A stretch of DNA of 64,000 nucleotides from Cyanobium sp. Tous-M-B4 (GCF_024345395.1 NZ_JAGQBA010000008.1:1-64000), one strand, 5' to 3'. Counted from the stretch's first letter, positions 44,975 through 54,496 are shown. Made by a program: numbers and translations. The notes: generated by a model not told the origin, from the sequence alone.

Positions 44975-46083
44975 GGATGCTCCCGCAGCAGCAGCTCTAG
45001 CGGATTCAGGGCCGCCGCCGCCGCGGGAAGCTCGCGCAACACCTCCTCGCAGTAGCCCCGCAACAGCAACCGTGAGGCTTGTTCAGCGCCAATACCCCGG
45101 CTCTGCAGATAAAAAAGCTCGTTCTGCTGCAGCCGGCTAATGGTGGCGCCGTGGGCGCACTTGACATCGTCCGCGACGATTTCGAGCTCGGGCTTGGTAT
45201 CCACTCGGGCCCGATCGGAGAGCAACAGGCTGCGGCTGAGCTGGGCGGCGTTGGTTTGCTGGGCGCTGCGCGGCACCCGCACAGCCCCGTTGAACACGCT
45301 GCGTCCGGCCCCATCAGCTACCACCTTGTGGAGCTGGTCGAGCTGCCCATCGGGGCCTTCAAAACGCACTTGGCTGTGGGTGTCGGCCAGCTCCTGACCA
45401 TCCACCAGCTGCAGTGCCCGCAGCCGGGTCTGGGCCGCTCCCTCCAGCTGGCTGATGCAAGGCTCGAGGCGGCTTAGGGCCCAACCCCCAACTGCGGTGG
45501 TGAGCTGGAGGGAACTGGCGGGAGCCTGGCTGATCGACAGGTGGCTGAGCAGGCTGGCGCAGGCATCACCAGGCGCCAGCAGCCCCAGATTGAGCTGGGC
45601 ACCGCGGCCCAGCTGGGCCACTGCTACCAAGCTGGTGGCGTTGGATCCACTGGAGCCGTGCCGAATCATCAGCTCCAAGCTGGCGCCCTCTTCAAGCACG
45701 AGCACCAGCTGCAGTGCCAGCAGACCCGGCGCCGCACCGGCGTCAAAATGCAATTGCAACGGATCAGCTGCTCCAGCCACCCGCAAAGCCAGACAGCGGG
45801 GTGAAGCACCTTGGTTTAGCCGCACCGACCAAGCATCGCTGCCGCCTGTGGCCTCAAGCACCTGCTGCTGCAACCCCTGCGCCTGATCGGCTCCGATGCG
45901 GCTAATGCCAGCGGGCAAGCTGAGTTGGGCGAATGGATCGACACCACTCCAGAGTTCGGGCGCCAAGGCCTCTAGGGCAGCCAGGCCTGTAAATCGCCAC
46001 TCCTCCTGACTTCGGCCCGGCAGGGGCAGGCCAGCAAGCTGAGTGAGCCAATCAGCAGTATTGGGCATAACCGCAGCTGCCAT
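44971..46083 (-). CDS. sufD: Fe-S cluster assembly protein SufD
   Basis: Scaffold partner of SufB in the SufBC2D complex, 370 aa from the ATG at 46083, which overlaps the sufC stop (TGATG). The conserved C-terminal beta-helix block is present: [46 protein letters not shown], including the Cys-Ala-His (KCAHGAT) used at the SufB-SufD interface. The N-terminal half is variable, as usual. It is coupled to sufS downstream. Confidence 0.94.
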   Translation of the reverse strand: MAAAVMPNTADWLTQLAGLPLPGRSQEEWRFTGLAALEALAPELWSGVDPFAQLSLPAGISRIGADQAQGLQQQVLEATGGSDAWSVRLNQGASPRCLALRVAGAADPLQLHFDAGAAPGLLALQLVLVLEEGASLELMIRHGSSGSNATSLVAVAQLGRGAQLNLGLLAPGDACASLLSHLSISQAPASSLQLTTAVGGWALSRLEPCISQLEGAAQTRLRALQLVDGQELADTHSQVRFEGPDGQLDQLHKVVADGAGRSVFNGAVRVPRSAQQTNAAQLSRSLLLSDRARVDTKPELEIVADDVKCAHGATISRLQQNELFYLQSRGIGAEQASRLLLRGYCEEVLRELPAAAAALNPLELLLREHP

Positions 46084-46886
46084 CACAGCACCTCCGCAGG
46101 TTCCCGGCCCAGGCTGGCCAGCTCCTGATCCACCCATTCGTAACCAGCGCGCTCAAGCTCCAAGGCCAGCTCCTTGCCTCCGGTGCGCAGGATCCGGCCA
46201 GCCGCCATCACATGGACGTAATCGGGGGTGATCAGATCCAGCAGGCGTTGGTAGTGGGTAATCAGCAAGGTGGCATTTTCCAGGCTTGCGAGTTGATTGA
46301 CCCCATCGGCCACGATGCGTAGGGCATCGATATCAAGGCCTGAATCGGTTTCATCGAGGATCGCCACCAACGGCTCAAGTAGCGCCATCTGCAAGATCTC
46401 GTTGCGCTTTTTCTCGCCACCGGAGAAGCCTTCGTTGACACTGCGATCTAAAAAGGCCGGATCCATCTGCACCACTTTGAGGCGCTCACGCACGAGGTCT
46501 TCGAAAGCAAAGGTGTCCAGCTCCTCCTCACCCCTTTGAGCGCGGCGCGCGTTAGTGGACACCCGTAGGAATTCAAGGTTGCTAACCCCCGGGATCTCCA
46601 CCGGGTATTGAAATCCCAGAAACAATCCTAAGCGGGAACGCTGTTCTGGCGGTAGCTCAAGTAGATCTGCACCCATATATGAAACCGAACCGGCTGTGAC
46701 CGTGTAGGCGGGATGGCCGGCCAGCACTTTGGAAAGTGTGCTTTTACCGCTGCCATTACGCCCCATCACTGCGTGGATCTCACCAGCTCGGATAGTGAGG
46801 TTCACCCCTTTAAGGATTGGCTGCTCCTCAACCCGTGCGTGCAGGTCACGAATTTCGAGCAGTATCGAGGCGTCTGGGCGAATCAC
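46083..46886 (-). CDS. sufC: Fe-S cluster assembly ATPase SufC
   Basis: ABC-type ATPase that drives conformational change in the SufB-SufD scaffold; soluble, not a transporter. The 267 aa begin at GTG. They show Walker [10 protein letters not shown] (about 42), Q-loop [13 protein letters not shown], signature [11 protein letters not shown], Walker [16 protein letters not shown] and H-loop ITHYQRLL, all typical of SufC. It lies 57 bases after sufB and overlaps sufD. Confidence 0.97.
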   Translation of the reverse strand: MIRPDASILLEIRDLHARVEEQPILKGVNLTIRAGEIHAVMGRNGSGKSTLSKVLAGHPAYTVTAGSVSYMGADLLELPPEQRSRLGLFLGFQYPVEIPGVSNLEFLRVSTNARRAQRGEEELDTFAFEDLVRERLKVVQMDPAFLDRSVNEGFSGGEKKRNEILQMALLEPLVAILDETDSGLDIDALRIVADGVNQLASLENATLLITHYQRLLDLITPDYVHVMAAGRILRTGGKELALELERAGYEWVDQELASLGREPAEVL

Positions 46887-46943
46887 AGCAGGTAAGGAAA
46901 GGCGGGAAAGGGGGAACGGACAGATAAAACAGATCGGCGCGGC

Positions 46944-48383
46944 TCAGCCGACGGATCCCTCGAGCTTGAGGGCAAGCAATTTGTCTGCCTCAGCAGCAAA
47001 TTCCATGGGCAATTGATTAAACACATCACGGCAAAAACCACTGACCATCATCGAAACCGCCTCCTCAAAACCAATGCCCCGGCTTTGCAGGTAAAAGAGT
47101 TGATCTGCAGAGATGCGGCAAGTGCTTGCCTCATGCTCCACTGCAGCATCTGGTTGCTGAGAGCGGATATAAGGATAGGTATTGGCGCCAGCTTGATCGC
47201 CAATTAACATCGAATCGCACTGACTGTAATTCTTAGCGCCTACCGCTTTAGGGCCTATCTGAACAAGGCCTCGATAGCTATTAGAAGAATGACCAGCGCT
47301 AATGCCCTTACTGACAATGGTTGAACGGGTCCTCGGGCCAACGTGAATCATCTTGGTGCCAGTATCGGCCTGCTGATAGTTATTAGTAAGGGCAACCGAA
47401 TAGAACTCGCCCACCGAATCGGCGCCCTGCAATACACAGCTGGGATACTTCCAGGTAATTGCCGATCCAGTTTCCACCTGAGTCCAACTAATGCGGCTGC
47501 GGTCACCTCGGCACTGACCGCGCTTTGTCACGAAGTTATATATTCCACCTACGCCATGCTCGTCACCGGCGTACCAGTTCTGAACCGTTGAGTACTTAAT
47601 AGAAGCATCATCGAGCACCACCAACTCCACAACGGCCGCATGGAGTTGATTGGTATCAAACATCGGGGCCGTGCAACCCTCTAAATAACTAACCGAAGCA
47701 CCCTCTTCGGCAATTATCAAAGTACGCTCAAACTGGCCCGTATCAGCGGAATTAATCCGGAAATATGTTGACAGCTCCATTGGGCATGCCACACCCTTGG
47801 GAATAAAAACAAAAGAACCGTCGCTGAAAACCGCAGAATTCAGGGCCGCAAAATAGTTGTCATTACTGGGAACAACTGTGCCAAGATATTTCTCTACCAA
47901 ACCTGGATACTCCTTTACAGCCTCACTGATAGAGCAAAAAACAACGCCGTGCTCAGCCAGCTTTTCGCGATAGGTGGTGGCGATTGAGACACTGTCAAAA
48001 ACGGCGTCAACCGCCACATTCGATAGGCGCTTCTGCTCGCTCAGGGGGATGCCAAGCTTTTCAAATGTTTCCAGCAGCTTGGGATCGACCTCATCAAGGC
48101 TGGCTTTTTTCTCCTGCTGCTTAGGAGCTGCGTAGTAGATGATGTTTTGATAATCAATCTGCGGGTACCCCAGTGCGGCCCAATCTGGCGACTGCATCTG
48201 CAGCCATTGGCGGTAGGCCCGTAGCCGAAAAGCCAATAAAAACTCCGGCTCATTTTTCTTCGAAGAGATCAGACGCACAACGTCTTCACTCAGACCCTTG
48301 GCGATCTTTTCAGTTTCAATATCAGTGACGAAACCGTGCTTATACGGCTGTGAAACTAGATCGCCAACGGTTGCAGTACTCAT
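46944..48383 (-). CDS. sufB: Fe-S cluster assembly scaffold SufB
   Basis: Core scaffold on which SUF builds Fe-S clusters, 479 aa. Recognisable blocks are [81 protein letters not shown]-type [21 protein letters not shown], and the C-terminal [16 protein letters not shown] ... [15 protein letters not shown]. Codons here use more A/T than the downstream suf genes. It lies 14 bases after ftrC. Confidence 0.97.
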   Translation of the reverse strand: MSTATVGDLVSQPYKHGFVTDIETEKIAKGLSEDVVRLISSKKNEPEFLLAFRLRAYRQWLQMQSPDWAALGYPQIDYQNIIYYAAPKQQEKKASLDEVDPKLLETFEKLGIPLSEQKRLSNVAVDAVFDSVSIATTYREKLAEHGVVFCSISEAVKEYPGLVEKYLGTVVPSNDNYFAALNSAVFSDGSFVFIPKGVACPMELSTYFRINSADTGQFERTLIIAEEGASVSYLEGCTAPMFDTNQLHAAVVELVVLDDASIKYSTVQNWYAGDEHGVGGIYNFVTKRGQCRGDRSRISWTQVETGSAITWKYPSCVLQGADSVGEFYSVALTNNYQQADTGTKMIHVGPRTRSTIVSKGISAGHSSNSYRGLVQIGPKAVGAKNYSQCDSMLIGDQAGANTYPYIRSQQPDAAVEHEASTCRISADQLFYLQSRGIGFEEAVSMMVSGFCRDVFNQLPMEFAAEADKLLALKLEGSVG

Positions 48384-48397
48384 CGAGGTAAACCGAA

Positions 48398-48784
48398 TCA
48401 GCTGGCAGTAAGGGCTTTAACTTCGTCTAAGGAAATTGTCTGCTGGTCACCGCGGAAAGCATTGTCCTCGGTGAGAAACAGCATGCAGTGGCACTCTTTA
48501 CGCTCCCGCATGGGCACGCAAGGGCAGTTCCAAAAGGCTTGGGAAACCTCGGCCTGCTTGTCCTCGTAATGGCGGCAGGGGCATAGGGCACCACCAAGCT
48601 CATCTTTGTGCTTGGCCAGGCCAGCAAGCACAACCGCGGTCACACCAGGATCACTACAAAAATAAGTACCAGTGCGCTGCGCGTAGGTTTCGGCAAACTT
48701 TCGAATCACCTCCAAGCTGTCGGAATGCGCCGGCGAACTCCCTGCGGGGCTCTCAGCGGTCGAACTGGCCGGAGTGTCGGACAT
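48398..48784 (-). CDS. ftrC: Ferredoxin-thioredoxin reductase, catalytic subunit
   Basis: Passes electrons from photosynthetic ferredoxin to thioredoxins through a 4Fe-4S cluster and a redox disulfide. The 128 aa have the full Cys set of the catalytic chain: Cys43, CPCRHYEDK (68/70), NCPCVPMRE (87/89) and ECHC (98/100). The variable subunit gene is not in the window. It is the first gene of the minus-strand block and immediately precedes sufB, which places this Fe-S enzyme under the control region facing sufR. Confidence 0.96.
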   Translation of the reverse strand: MSDTPASSTAESPAGSSPAHSDSLEVIRKFAETYAQRTGTYFCSDPGVTAVVLAGLAKHKDELGGALCPCRHYEDKQAEVSQAFWNCPCVPMRERKECHCMLFLTEDNAFRGDQQTISLDEVKALTAS

Positions 48785-48882
48785 GGCTCGAAAGGGAAGG
48801 TGATCAGAAGGCAGTAGTCAATCAGCGCCTCGAAATGTGACGCCATCGGCAACCAGCAAGTGGATTTGCCGGCAGACCATTA

Positions 48883-48900
48883 CGAAACCAAGTTGTTTCG
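48883..48900. promoter_or_regulatory. Perfect inverted repeat, candidate SufR operator
   Basis: The 18 bases CGAAACCAAGTTGTTTCG form a perfect 6-bp inverted repeat (CGAAAC/GTTTCG) with a 6-bp spacer, in the 123-bp gap between ftrC-sufB and sufR. The core AAAC-N6-GTTT is close to the CAAC-N6-GTTG site described for cyanobacterial SufR. Assignment rests on that resemblance and on position. Confidence 0.6.
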
Positions 48901-48907
48901 ATAGTGG

Positions 48908-49666
48908 TTGAGCCTAAGACACCACGGCCGGGAGCGGGGCCCAATCCCCAACCTCCCGCCAGTCGTGGCATCGTTGTCTCAACCGGCCTTTGCCGTGAGC
49001 GCCATTCCCCAAATCATTCCCCAGCACGCCGATCCGGCATCCACTCGGGATACGGTCCTCACCTTGCTGGTTAGGCATGGAGAGGCCACCGCTAGCGCCC
49101 TAGCCGCTCATCTGGCGATGTCGGTGCAGGTTGTGCGTCGCCATCTGCGTGGCTTGGAAGATGATGGTCTGGTCGAGGCCAGTCCAGCGGCGGAGGGTCC
49201 GGGCAGGCCCAGTAATCACTGGCGCCTTACCGCCAAAGGCCAAGGGCAATTTCCCGATGGCAGCGACCATTTCGCCCTCGGCCTGCTGCAATCTCTGGCT
49301 GGCAACCTGCCACCGGAAACCCTGCACGGACTCCTAGAGCAACAAGCCATTCAGCAAGCTGACGCCTACCGCCACCGCATCGGCGCCGGCTCGCTTCAAG
49401 AGCGGCTGGAGCAACTGGTGGATCTACGCCGGCAGGAGGGCTATCTGGCGGAATGTTCTCAAGATGCCGGCGACCCTCAAGCCTGGATGCTCAGTGAATT
49501 TCACTGTTCCGTGATGCGCATCGCCGAGCAATTTCCTTGCATCTGCGACCAAGAGCTGCAGCTAATTCGCCACACCTTTCCCGACTGCCAGGTGGATCGG
49601 GTGCAATGGCGCCTGGAGAAGGGTCACTCTTGCGGCTTTCGCCTGACGCCCTGCCGTGACGACTGA
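48908..49666 (+). CDS. sufR: SUF operon repressor SufR
   Basis: DeoR-family-like winged-helix repressor that senses Fe-S status through its own cluster and represses sufBCDS. The HTH region is TRDTVLTLLVRHGEATASALAAHLAMSVQVVRRHLRGLEDDGLVEA (about 46-92). A C-terminal Cys-rich sensor region contains EFHCSVMRIAEQFPCICDQELQL, FPDCQVDRVQWRLEKGHSCGFRL. The TTG at 48908 gives 252 aa, but about 40 leading residues look non-conserved and a later start is plausible. That would also separate the start from the palindrome at 48883-48900. It overlaps the next gene by 11 bases. Confidence 0.93.
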   Translation: MSLRHHGRERGPIPNLPPVVASLSQPAFAVSAIPQIIPQHADPASTRDTVLTLLVRHGEATASALAAHLAMSVQVVRRHLRGLEDDGLVEASPAAEGPGRPSNHWRLTAKGQGQFPDGSDHFALGLLQSLAGNLPPETLHGLLEQQAIQQADAYRHRIGAGSLQERLEQLVDLRRQEGYLAECSQDAGDPQAWMLSEFHCSVMRIAEQFPCICDQELQLIRHTFPDCQVDRVQWRLEKGHSCGFRLTPCRDD

Positions 49667-50669
49667 AGCCCCGCCACCCCAAGCCCAAAGTCCGCTTTCA
49701 GCAGCGGAACTGGCGGAGCTGGAGGCCACCCTCCTGCCTGCCTTGGAGCGGCACCACCTGCGCCTTCTGGCCCATAGCCTGCGCAGCCTGCAGGCGGTTG
49801 CAACTCACCAGCCCGCGGGGGCACTCCCAGGCCATGACGCGATTTGCGCCTGGGCCAGCCAGCAGCCCGCGCTCACCGACGCTCCCTGCTTCCAGGCAGT
49901 CCTGGTGGAGCAGTTAGAAGCAGCGGGCAGGCAGCTGCAGCAACTGGCCACCAGCCTGGGCCGGGCACCATTGGCCCTAGAGCTGGGCGACCTCATCGCG
50001 GCTTGCGATCATCGCCACAGCCACAGCCACATTCATAGCCACATCACGCCAGTGAGCGAAATCCAATCCGAGTCGATCGCCGACGCCCTCAGCTTTTTCC
50101 GCCTTAGCTGCGGTCGCTGGCACTCCCAGCGCAGCAGCCATCACCTGCTGCACCGGCGAGCTGAGGCGGGAGGCTCCTTCATTGAGGTGGTGGAGATCGC
50201 GGCAGCCGATCCCCGCCTAATCGCCATCGCCGAGCTCCACGGCGAAGATCCCGCCGGCCTTGTTGGGGGCTGCCGGGTGACCTGGAACGCCTCAATGGCG
50301 TGGGATAAGGCCGGAGAAGCCCACGAAGGGGAAAGCGTTTTCGGCTTGATCCCCACCGATGAGCTCGGCCGGTCCGGCCTGCTGCTGCGCGACCGTGGCT
50401 ATGCCGAAACCGCCCCCGTGGCAGGCCATTTCGCCATGGACGAGCGCGATGGGCTACTGCTCACCACCAGCTACGAAACCATGGCCAGCCTGGAGCGATT
50501 CAGCTTTGCCGGCCCCAACGTGCGCCTGCGCACCAGCACGGTGGAAGGCCTCTCCAATACGGCGTCCTTCTGCGTCGAAACACGGCTGCTAGACAGCCCG
50601 GAGCCTGGGGCCACAACCCCAGCTCAAGAGCCCGTTTCCGAGCAGCCCCTGTCTCCCCTGGGATGGTGA
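49656..50669 (+). CDS. CpcS/CpeS-type bilin-lyase domain with unusual N-terminal extension
   Basis: A 337-aa protein beginning at GTG inside the end of sufR. Residues about 143-320 form a lipocalin-like CpcS/CpeS (T-type S lyase) domain: SIADALSFFRLSCGRWHSQRSSHHLLHRRAE, VTWNASMAWD, GRSGLLLRDRGYAETAPVAGHFAMDERDGLLLTTSYETMASLERFSFAGPNVRLRTSTVEG. Such lyases attach phycobilins to phycobiliprotein cysteines. The first about 140 residues are a separate helical region ending in CDHRHSHSHIHSH (117-129), which could bind metal. I do not recognise this N-terminal domain. The neighbouring cpcG supports a phycobilisome role; the link to sufR is by overlap. Confidence 0.8.
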   Translation: MTTEAPPPQAQSPLSAAELAELEATLLPALERHHLRLLAHSLRSLQAVATHQPAGALPGHDAICAWASQQPALTDAPCFQAVLVEQLEAAGRQLQQLATSLGRAPLALELGDLIAACDHRHSHSHIHSHITPVSEIQSESIADALSFFRLSCGRWHSQRSSHHLLHRRAEAGGSFIEVVEIAAADPRLIAIAELHGEDPAGLVGGCRVTWNASMAWDKAGEAHEGESVFGLIPTDELGRSGLLLRDRGYAETAPVAGHFAMDERDGLLLTTSYETMASLERFSFAGPNVRLRTSTVEGLSNTASFCVETRLLDSPEPGATTPAQEPVSEQPLSPLGW

Positions 50670-50760
50670 CGAACGTTACGGACTGTGAGCCCTGTCTCGG
50701 CCAGCCGAACCCGGCCGCAGCTGCACTTCTACGATCCGCAACGACGGATGATGAAGTCGT

Positions 50761-51522
50761 GTGGCCCTGCCCCTCCTGAAGTACGCGCCCACTACCCAAA
50801 ACTCGCGGGTTGCCCCGCTTCGGGTGGGTTCGGATGAGGATCCCAAAGCCGTGTCCATGGACAAGGCCATGGACCGCGAAGACCAAAACTTCGTGATTGA
50901 GGCGGCTTACCGCCAGATTTTCTTTCACGCCTTCAAGGTCGACCGCGACCGCACCCTGGAGAGCCAGCTGCGGGACGGTCAGATCACGGTGCGGGAGTTC
51001 ATTCGCTCTTTGTGTCTCTCAGACACTTTCACCCGCAGCTTCTACAACCTGAACAGCAACTATCGGGTGGTGCGCCACCTGGTGGAAAAGCTTCTGGGTC
51101 GCCCCACCCACGGCAGGTCTGAGGAGATCGCCTGGTCGGCCGTGCTGATGACCCGCGGGGTCAGGGGCATGGTTGACGACATCCTCAACGGCCAGGAATA
51201 CCTGGATGCCTTCGGTTACGACACCGTTCCCTTCCACCGCAACCGCGTGGTGGGCTCCCGGGATCTGGGCGAAACCCCCTTCAACATCACCACTCCGCGG
51301 TACGAGGCCTACTACCGCGGCATCTTGGGCTTCCCCCAGGTTGTGTACACCGGCACCGCCAAAACAATCCCCGCTCGCTCCCGTCAGCGCCGTGGCGGCT
51401 TCCCCGAGGACTACCTCCCCTGGGTGCGCAATCTGCCTGCCATGCGCAGCCAAGGCGGTGCATCCGGCAGCGTCAGCATGGACTATCTGTCCAAGGTTCC
51501 TTACCGCAGCATCGGCCGCTGA
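50761..51522 (+). CDS. cpcG: Phycobilisome rod-core linker CpcG
   Basis: Linker polypeptide that joins phycocyanin rods to the allophycocyanin core. The 253 aa, from GTG 50761, start MALPLLKYAPTTQNSRV. They contain the PBS-linker domain NFVIEAAYRQIFFHAFKVDRDRTLESQLRDGQITVREFIRSLCLSDTFTRSFYNLNSNYRVVRHLVEKLLGRPTHG ... DDILNGQEYLDAFGYDTVPFHRNRVVGSRDLGETPFN. The C-terminus is the basic tail typical of CpcG. A strong intrinsic terminator follows. Confidence 0.96.
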   Translation: MALPLLKYAPTTQNSRVAPLRVGSDEDPKAVSMDKAMDREDQNFVIEAAYRQIFFHAFKVDRDRTLESQLRDGQITVREFIRSLCLSDTFTRSFYNLNSNYRVVRHLVEKLLGRPTHGRSEEIAWSAVLMTRGVRGMVDDILNGQEYLDAFGYDTVPFHRNRVVGSRDLGETPFNITTPRYEAYYRGILGFPQVVYTGTAKTIPARSRQRRGGFPEDYLPWVRNLPAMRSQGGASGSVSMDYLSKVPYRSIGR

Positions 51523-51545
51523 AGCCAGTCTCCAACTAAAACCAC

Positions 51546-51571
51546 GGGCGGTCAAAAGGCCGCCCTTTTTT
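51546..51571 (+). terminator. Rho-independent terminator after cpcG
   Basis: GGGCGGTC (51546-51553) pairs with GGCCGCCC (51558-51565; 8 bp with one G-U) around an AAAA loop, followed directly by six T (51566-51571). It lies 23 bases after the cpcG stop. Confidence 0.93.
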
Positions 51572-51677
51572 ATGGGCCATCAGCACCCAGGCCGTCAGCA
51601 TCTACTGACGGCTCCAGATCGAGCTACCCGAGCCAGGAGAAACTCATCCACACTGATCCCAAAAGAAATCTGTCGCT

Positions 51678-52751
51678 GTGACCCAGGCACTTACCGCATT
51701 GGCACGCATGACTTTGCGTCAGCTGCGCCAGGTCGCCAGCGACCTTGGGGTGAGCTTGTACAGCCGTAAGTCCAAGGATGAACTCCTGGCGGCCATCAAT
51801 GTTCGCCAGGATGAGGAGGACACGCCTATCAGCCTTAAGGCAATCGAAGCAGAGCTACCCCCAGCTCCCCGCCCCAGCTCAGCAAATACCAGTGTCGTAT
51901 TTCTGCCCCGCGATCCCCAGTGGGCCTACGTGTTCTGGGATATCTCCGAAAGCGATCGGGCCTCAGCCCTCGCAGCTGGTGCCTCCCAGCTTTGCCTGCG
52001 AGTAGCCGACGTAACTGGCCTGCCCGGCGGCTCGGCTCACCCCCACACCCTGCAGGAAGTGGTGGTCGACAGCCATGCCACCGAGTGGTATTTGCCCGTG
52101 CCCCTGTGCGATCGGGATTACCGGGTGGAACTCGGCTACCGCAAAGGCAGCGGCGGCTGGATATCCCTGGCCTTCTCTTCAGTGGCACGGGTACCAGCCC
52201 AGCACCCCAGCGAGCAAATACTCGATCAGTTCGTGCCCTTTTCGCTGGACACGGCTCCAGCCATCCTGCCGACGCCGGTGGAGCCAGCCGATGCAGGGCT
52301 GCACGAACGCCTTTATCAAACAGCTACAGCCCGCTGGCGCCGTCTTGGCAGGGGTTCTGAGGCTTTCCATGAACTTGAGGCAGCCGGCCTAGACACCAGT
52401 GAACTGAACACCTCTGGTGCCGGCATCTGGGCCAGTGGCCGCAACGCCTCCGGCATCGGCGGGGTCGCTTCCCGTCAACGCTCGTTCTGGCTTGTGGCTG
52501 ATGCTGAGCTGATTGTGTACGGTGCCACCGATCCCGCTGCCCGCCTCACCATTGGCGGTGAGGAGGTGCCCCTTTCCGCCGATGGCACCTTCCGAGTGCA
52601 AGTGCCCTTCCGCGATGGTCAGCAGGTGTATCCGATCGAAGCGGTCGCCGCCGATGGCGAGCAGAAGCGCAACATCACCCTGGAATTCAGCCGCTCCACC
52701 CCTGAGGACAACAGCAACCCAGCCGAAAAGGCCGTAAGCGAATGGTTCTAA
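51678..52751 (+). CDS. DUF4912 protein with Rho-N/SAP-like N-terminus
   Basis: A 357-aa protein starting at GTG. The N-terminal MTLRQLRQVASDLGVSLYSRKSKDELLAAI is a Rho-N/SAP-type helix-extended-helix, often nucleic-acid binding. The middle part (VFLPRDPQWAYVFWDISESDR ... LCLRVADVTG ... WYLPVPLCDRDYRVELGYR) is DUF4912, a beta-sandwich family. The C-terminal region has a second beta unit (AELIVYGATDPAARLTIGGEEVPLSADGTFRVQVPFRDGQQ). No catalytic site is seen. Role unknown. The next small gene overlaps by 10 bases. Confidence 0.87.
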   Translation: MTQALTALARMTLRQLRQVASDLGVSLYSRKSKDELLAAINVRQDEEDTPISLKAIEAELPPAPRPSSANTSVVFLPRDPQWAYVFWDISESDRASALAAGASQLCLRVADVTGLPGGSAHPHTLQEVVVDSHATEWYLPVPLCDRDYRVELGYRKGSGGWISLAFSSVARVPAQHPSEQILDQFVPFSLDTAPAILPTPVEPADAGLHERLYQTATARWRRLGRGSEAFHELEAAGLDTSELNTSGAGIWASGRNASGIGGVASRQRSFWLVADAELIVYGATDPAARLTIGGEEVPLSADGTFRVQVPFRDGQQVYPIEAVAADGEQKRNITLEFSRSTPEDNSNPAEKAVSEWF

Positions 52752-52942
52752 ATCGATCCTTGGCACTGAAGCGCTCTGCCGTAGCCCTCACGCCGATGGC
52801 GGGAGCCCTGGCCTTTCCGCTGATTGTGCCGGTTGTGTTGGTGCGCTTCGGTCTGCCAGCCGCCATGCTTAGCGCCGTGTTGATTGGTACAGCTTGGTTT
52901 GTGGTGATGCTGCGCACCGCCGAGATGCCCGGCCACCACTAG
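52742..52942 (+). CDS. Small two-helix membrane protein
   Basis: A 66-residue protein with a basic N-terminus and two hydrophobic segments (MAGALAFPLIVPVVLVRF and AAMLSAVLIGTAWFVVML). Its ATG overlaps the end of the DUF4912 gene by 10 bases, which supports translation through coupling. No family recognised. Confidence 0.65.
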   Translation: MVLNRSLALKRSAVALTPMAGALAFPLIVPVVLVRFGLPAAMLSAVLIGTAWFVVMLRTAEMPGHH

Positions 52943-52999
52943 ATAAAGCCTGGGCTTGATCCGATGTGGGAACCCTGGGTTCAACCGCCCAGGACTGCC

Positions 53000-54373
53000 A
53001 TGGCCAACCTTTTGCCGCGCCACCCCTTCGCCTGGGCAAGCCTTGTGGCCTTGGCTTTAGCTGGCTGCAGCGCTGACGCCCAGCTACTGGGCCAGTCAGC
53101 CAGGCCCAAGCCCCTGCCCAAGGGGATTGAGCTGGCCTTCAACCACGCCGAAACCAGCCGCTACCGCAGCCCGATCAACGGTCAATGGCGTCAGGGCGAC
53201 GATCTCGAGGCTTTCGTTCTGGCCAGTATTCAGTCGGCGCGGCGGGAAATCCTGGTAGCGGTGCAGGAGCTGTCTCTGCCGAAGCTGGCCGAAGCGCTGG
53301 CGGCTAAGCACCGCGAGGGGCTGACGGTGAAGGTGGTGCTGGAAAACACCTACAGCAGCCCCTGGAGCGAAGAGCATCCGGCCGATCTGGCTCCACACCA
53401 GCGCACCCGCCATGAGCAGCTCAAGGCCCTCGGTTGGGGGGATGCTGTGGCGATTCTGCAGCGGGCCGGCGTGCCCCTGATCGATGACACCGCCGATGGG
53501 AGCGCTGGCAGTGGCCTGATGCACCACAAGTTCATGGTGGTGGACAGGGCCGTGGTGGTGACCGGCTCAGCCAATTTCACCCCCTCCTGCATCCACGGCG
53601 ATCCGGGTGCAGACCGTAGCCGCGGCAACGTCAACCACCTGCTGCGTCTGCGCAGCCGTGAGCTGGCTAACACCTTTGTGGCCGAGTTTGAGCGGATGTG
53701 GGGCGACGGCCCCGGCGGCCAGCCCGACAGCCGCTTTGGACTGGGCAAGGGCGGCGGAGCTCCCCAACAGCTGCTGGTGGAGTCAACGCCGGTGACGGTG
53801 CTGTTCGCCCCCCACCGCCGCAGCGATCCCCACCAGGGCCTGCTGATGTTGGAGAAGCTGCTCGCAGGCAGCCGCAAGCAACTCGATCTGGCCCTGTTCG
53901 TGTTCTCGGATCAGGGACTGGTTAATGCGATGGAGAACCTGCAGCAGCAGGGCGTCAACATCCGCCTACTGGCCGATCCCGGCTTCGCCAACCGAGCCTT
54001 CAGTGAAGTGCTCGATCTTCTCGGCACCAAGCTGCCCGACCACCGCTGCGGCCTGGAGGCGGCGAACCGCCCCTGGCAGCGCCCCCTGGAGAGTGTGGGC
54101 ACACCACGCCTGGCCAGCGGCGACAAACTCCACCACAAACTGGCTGTGATCGACCACCGCACCGTGGTCACCGGCTCTTTCAACTGGAGCCCCAGCGCAG
54201 CTCATCAAAACGACGAAACCCTGCTGGTGCTCGACTCCCCCCAGCTGGCCGAACACTTCACCACTGAAATGAACCGGCTCTGGAAGGGGGCCGAGCTCGG
54301 CATCACCCCCCGGCTGCAGCGCAAACAGGAACGGCAGCAGGTGCGTTGCGGCAGCGGGGTGCAGCGCAGCTGA
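53000..54373 (+). CDS. Phospholipase D-family lipoprotein (cardiolipin-synthase-like)
   Basis: A 457-aa protein with two HKD half-sites, HHKFMVVD (about 174) and HHKLAVID (about 377), each followed by TGSANFTPS or TGSFNWSPSAAHQNDE. Two intact HKDs form the active site of PLD-type phosphodiesterases. The ATG at 53000 gives a lipoprotein signal (ASLVALALAGC, Cys at about 24), so the enzyme is likely envelope-anchored and faces the periplasm. That argues against a standard cardiolipin synthase and leaves a phospholipase or nuclease role open. A GNVNH motif follows the first HKD region. Confidence 0.88.
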   Translation: MANLLPRHPFAWASLVALALAGCSADAQLLGQSARPKPLPKGIELAFNHAETSRYRSPINGQWRQGDDLEAFVLASIQSARREILVAVQELSLPKLAEALAAKHREGLTVKVVLENTYSSPWSEEHPADLAPHQRTRHEQLKALGWGDAVAILQRAGVPLIDDTADGSAGSGLMHHKFMVVDRAVVVTGSANFTPSCIHGDPGADRSRGNVNHLLRLRSRELANTFVAEFERMWGDGPGGQPDSRFGLGKGGGAPQQLLVESTPVTVLFAPHRRSDPHQGLLMLEKLLAGSRKQLDLALFVFSDQGLVNAMENLQQQGVNIRLLADPGFANRAFSEVLDLLGTKLPDHRCGLEAANRPWQRPLESVGTPRLASGDKLHHKLAVIDHRTVVTGSFNWSPSAAHQNDETLLVLDSPQLAEHFTTEMNRLWKGAELGITPRLQRKQERQQVRCGSGVQRS

Positions 54374-54496
54374 CCAGGACTGGCCGCCGTAATTCAGGCC
54401 ACACCAATGGTGCCCGTACAAGCACCAAACACCACATCTGGTGATCAACCCCTACGCTCAGCGCACAGCAACCACTCTGGCGAGAGGAGTAAGACC

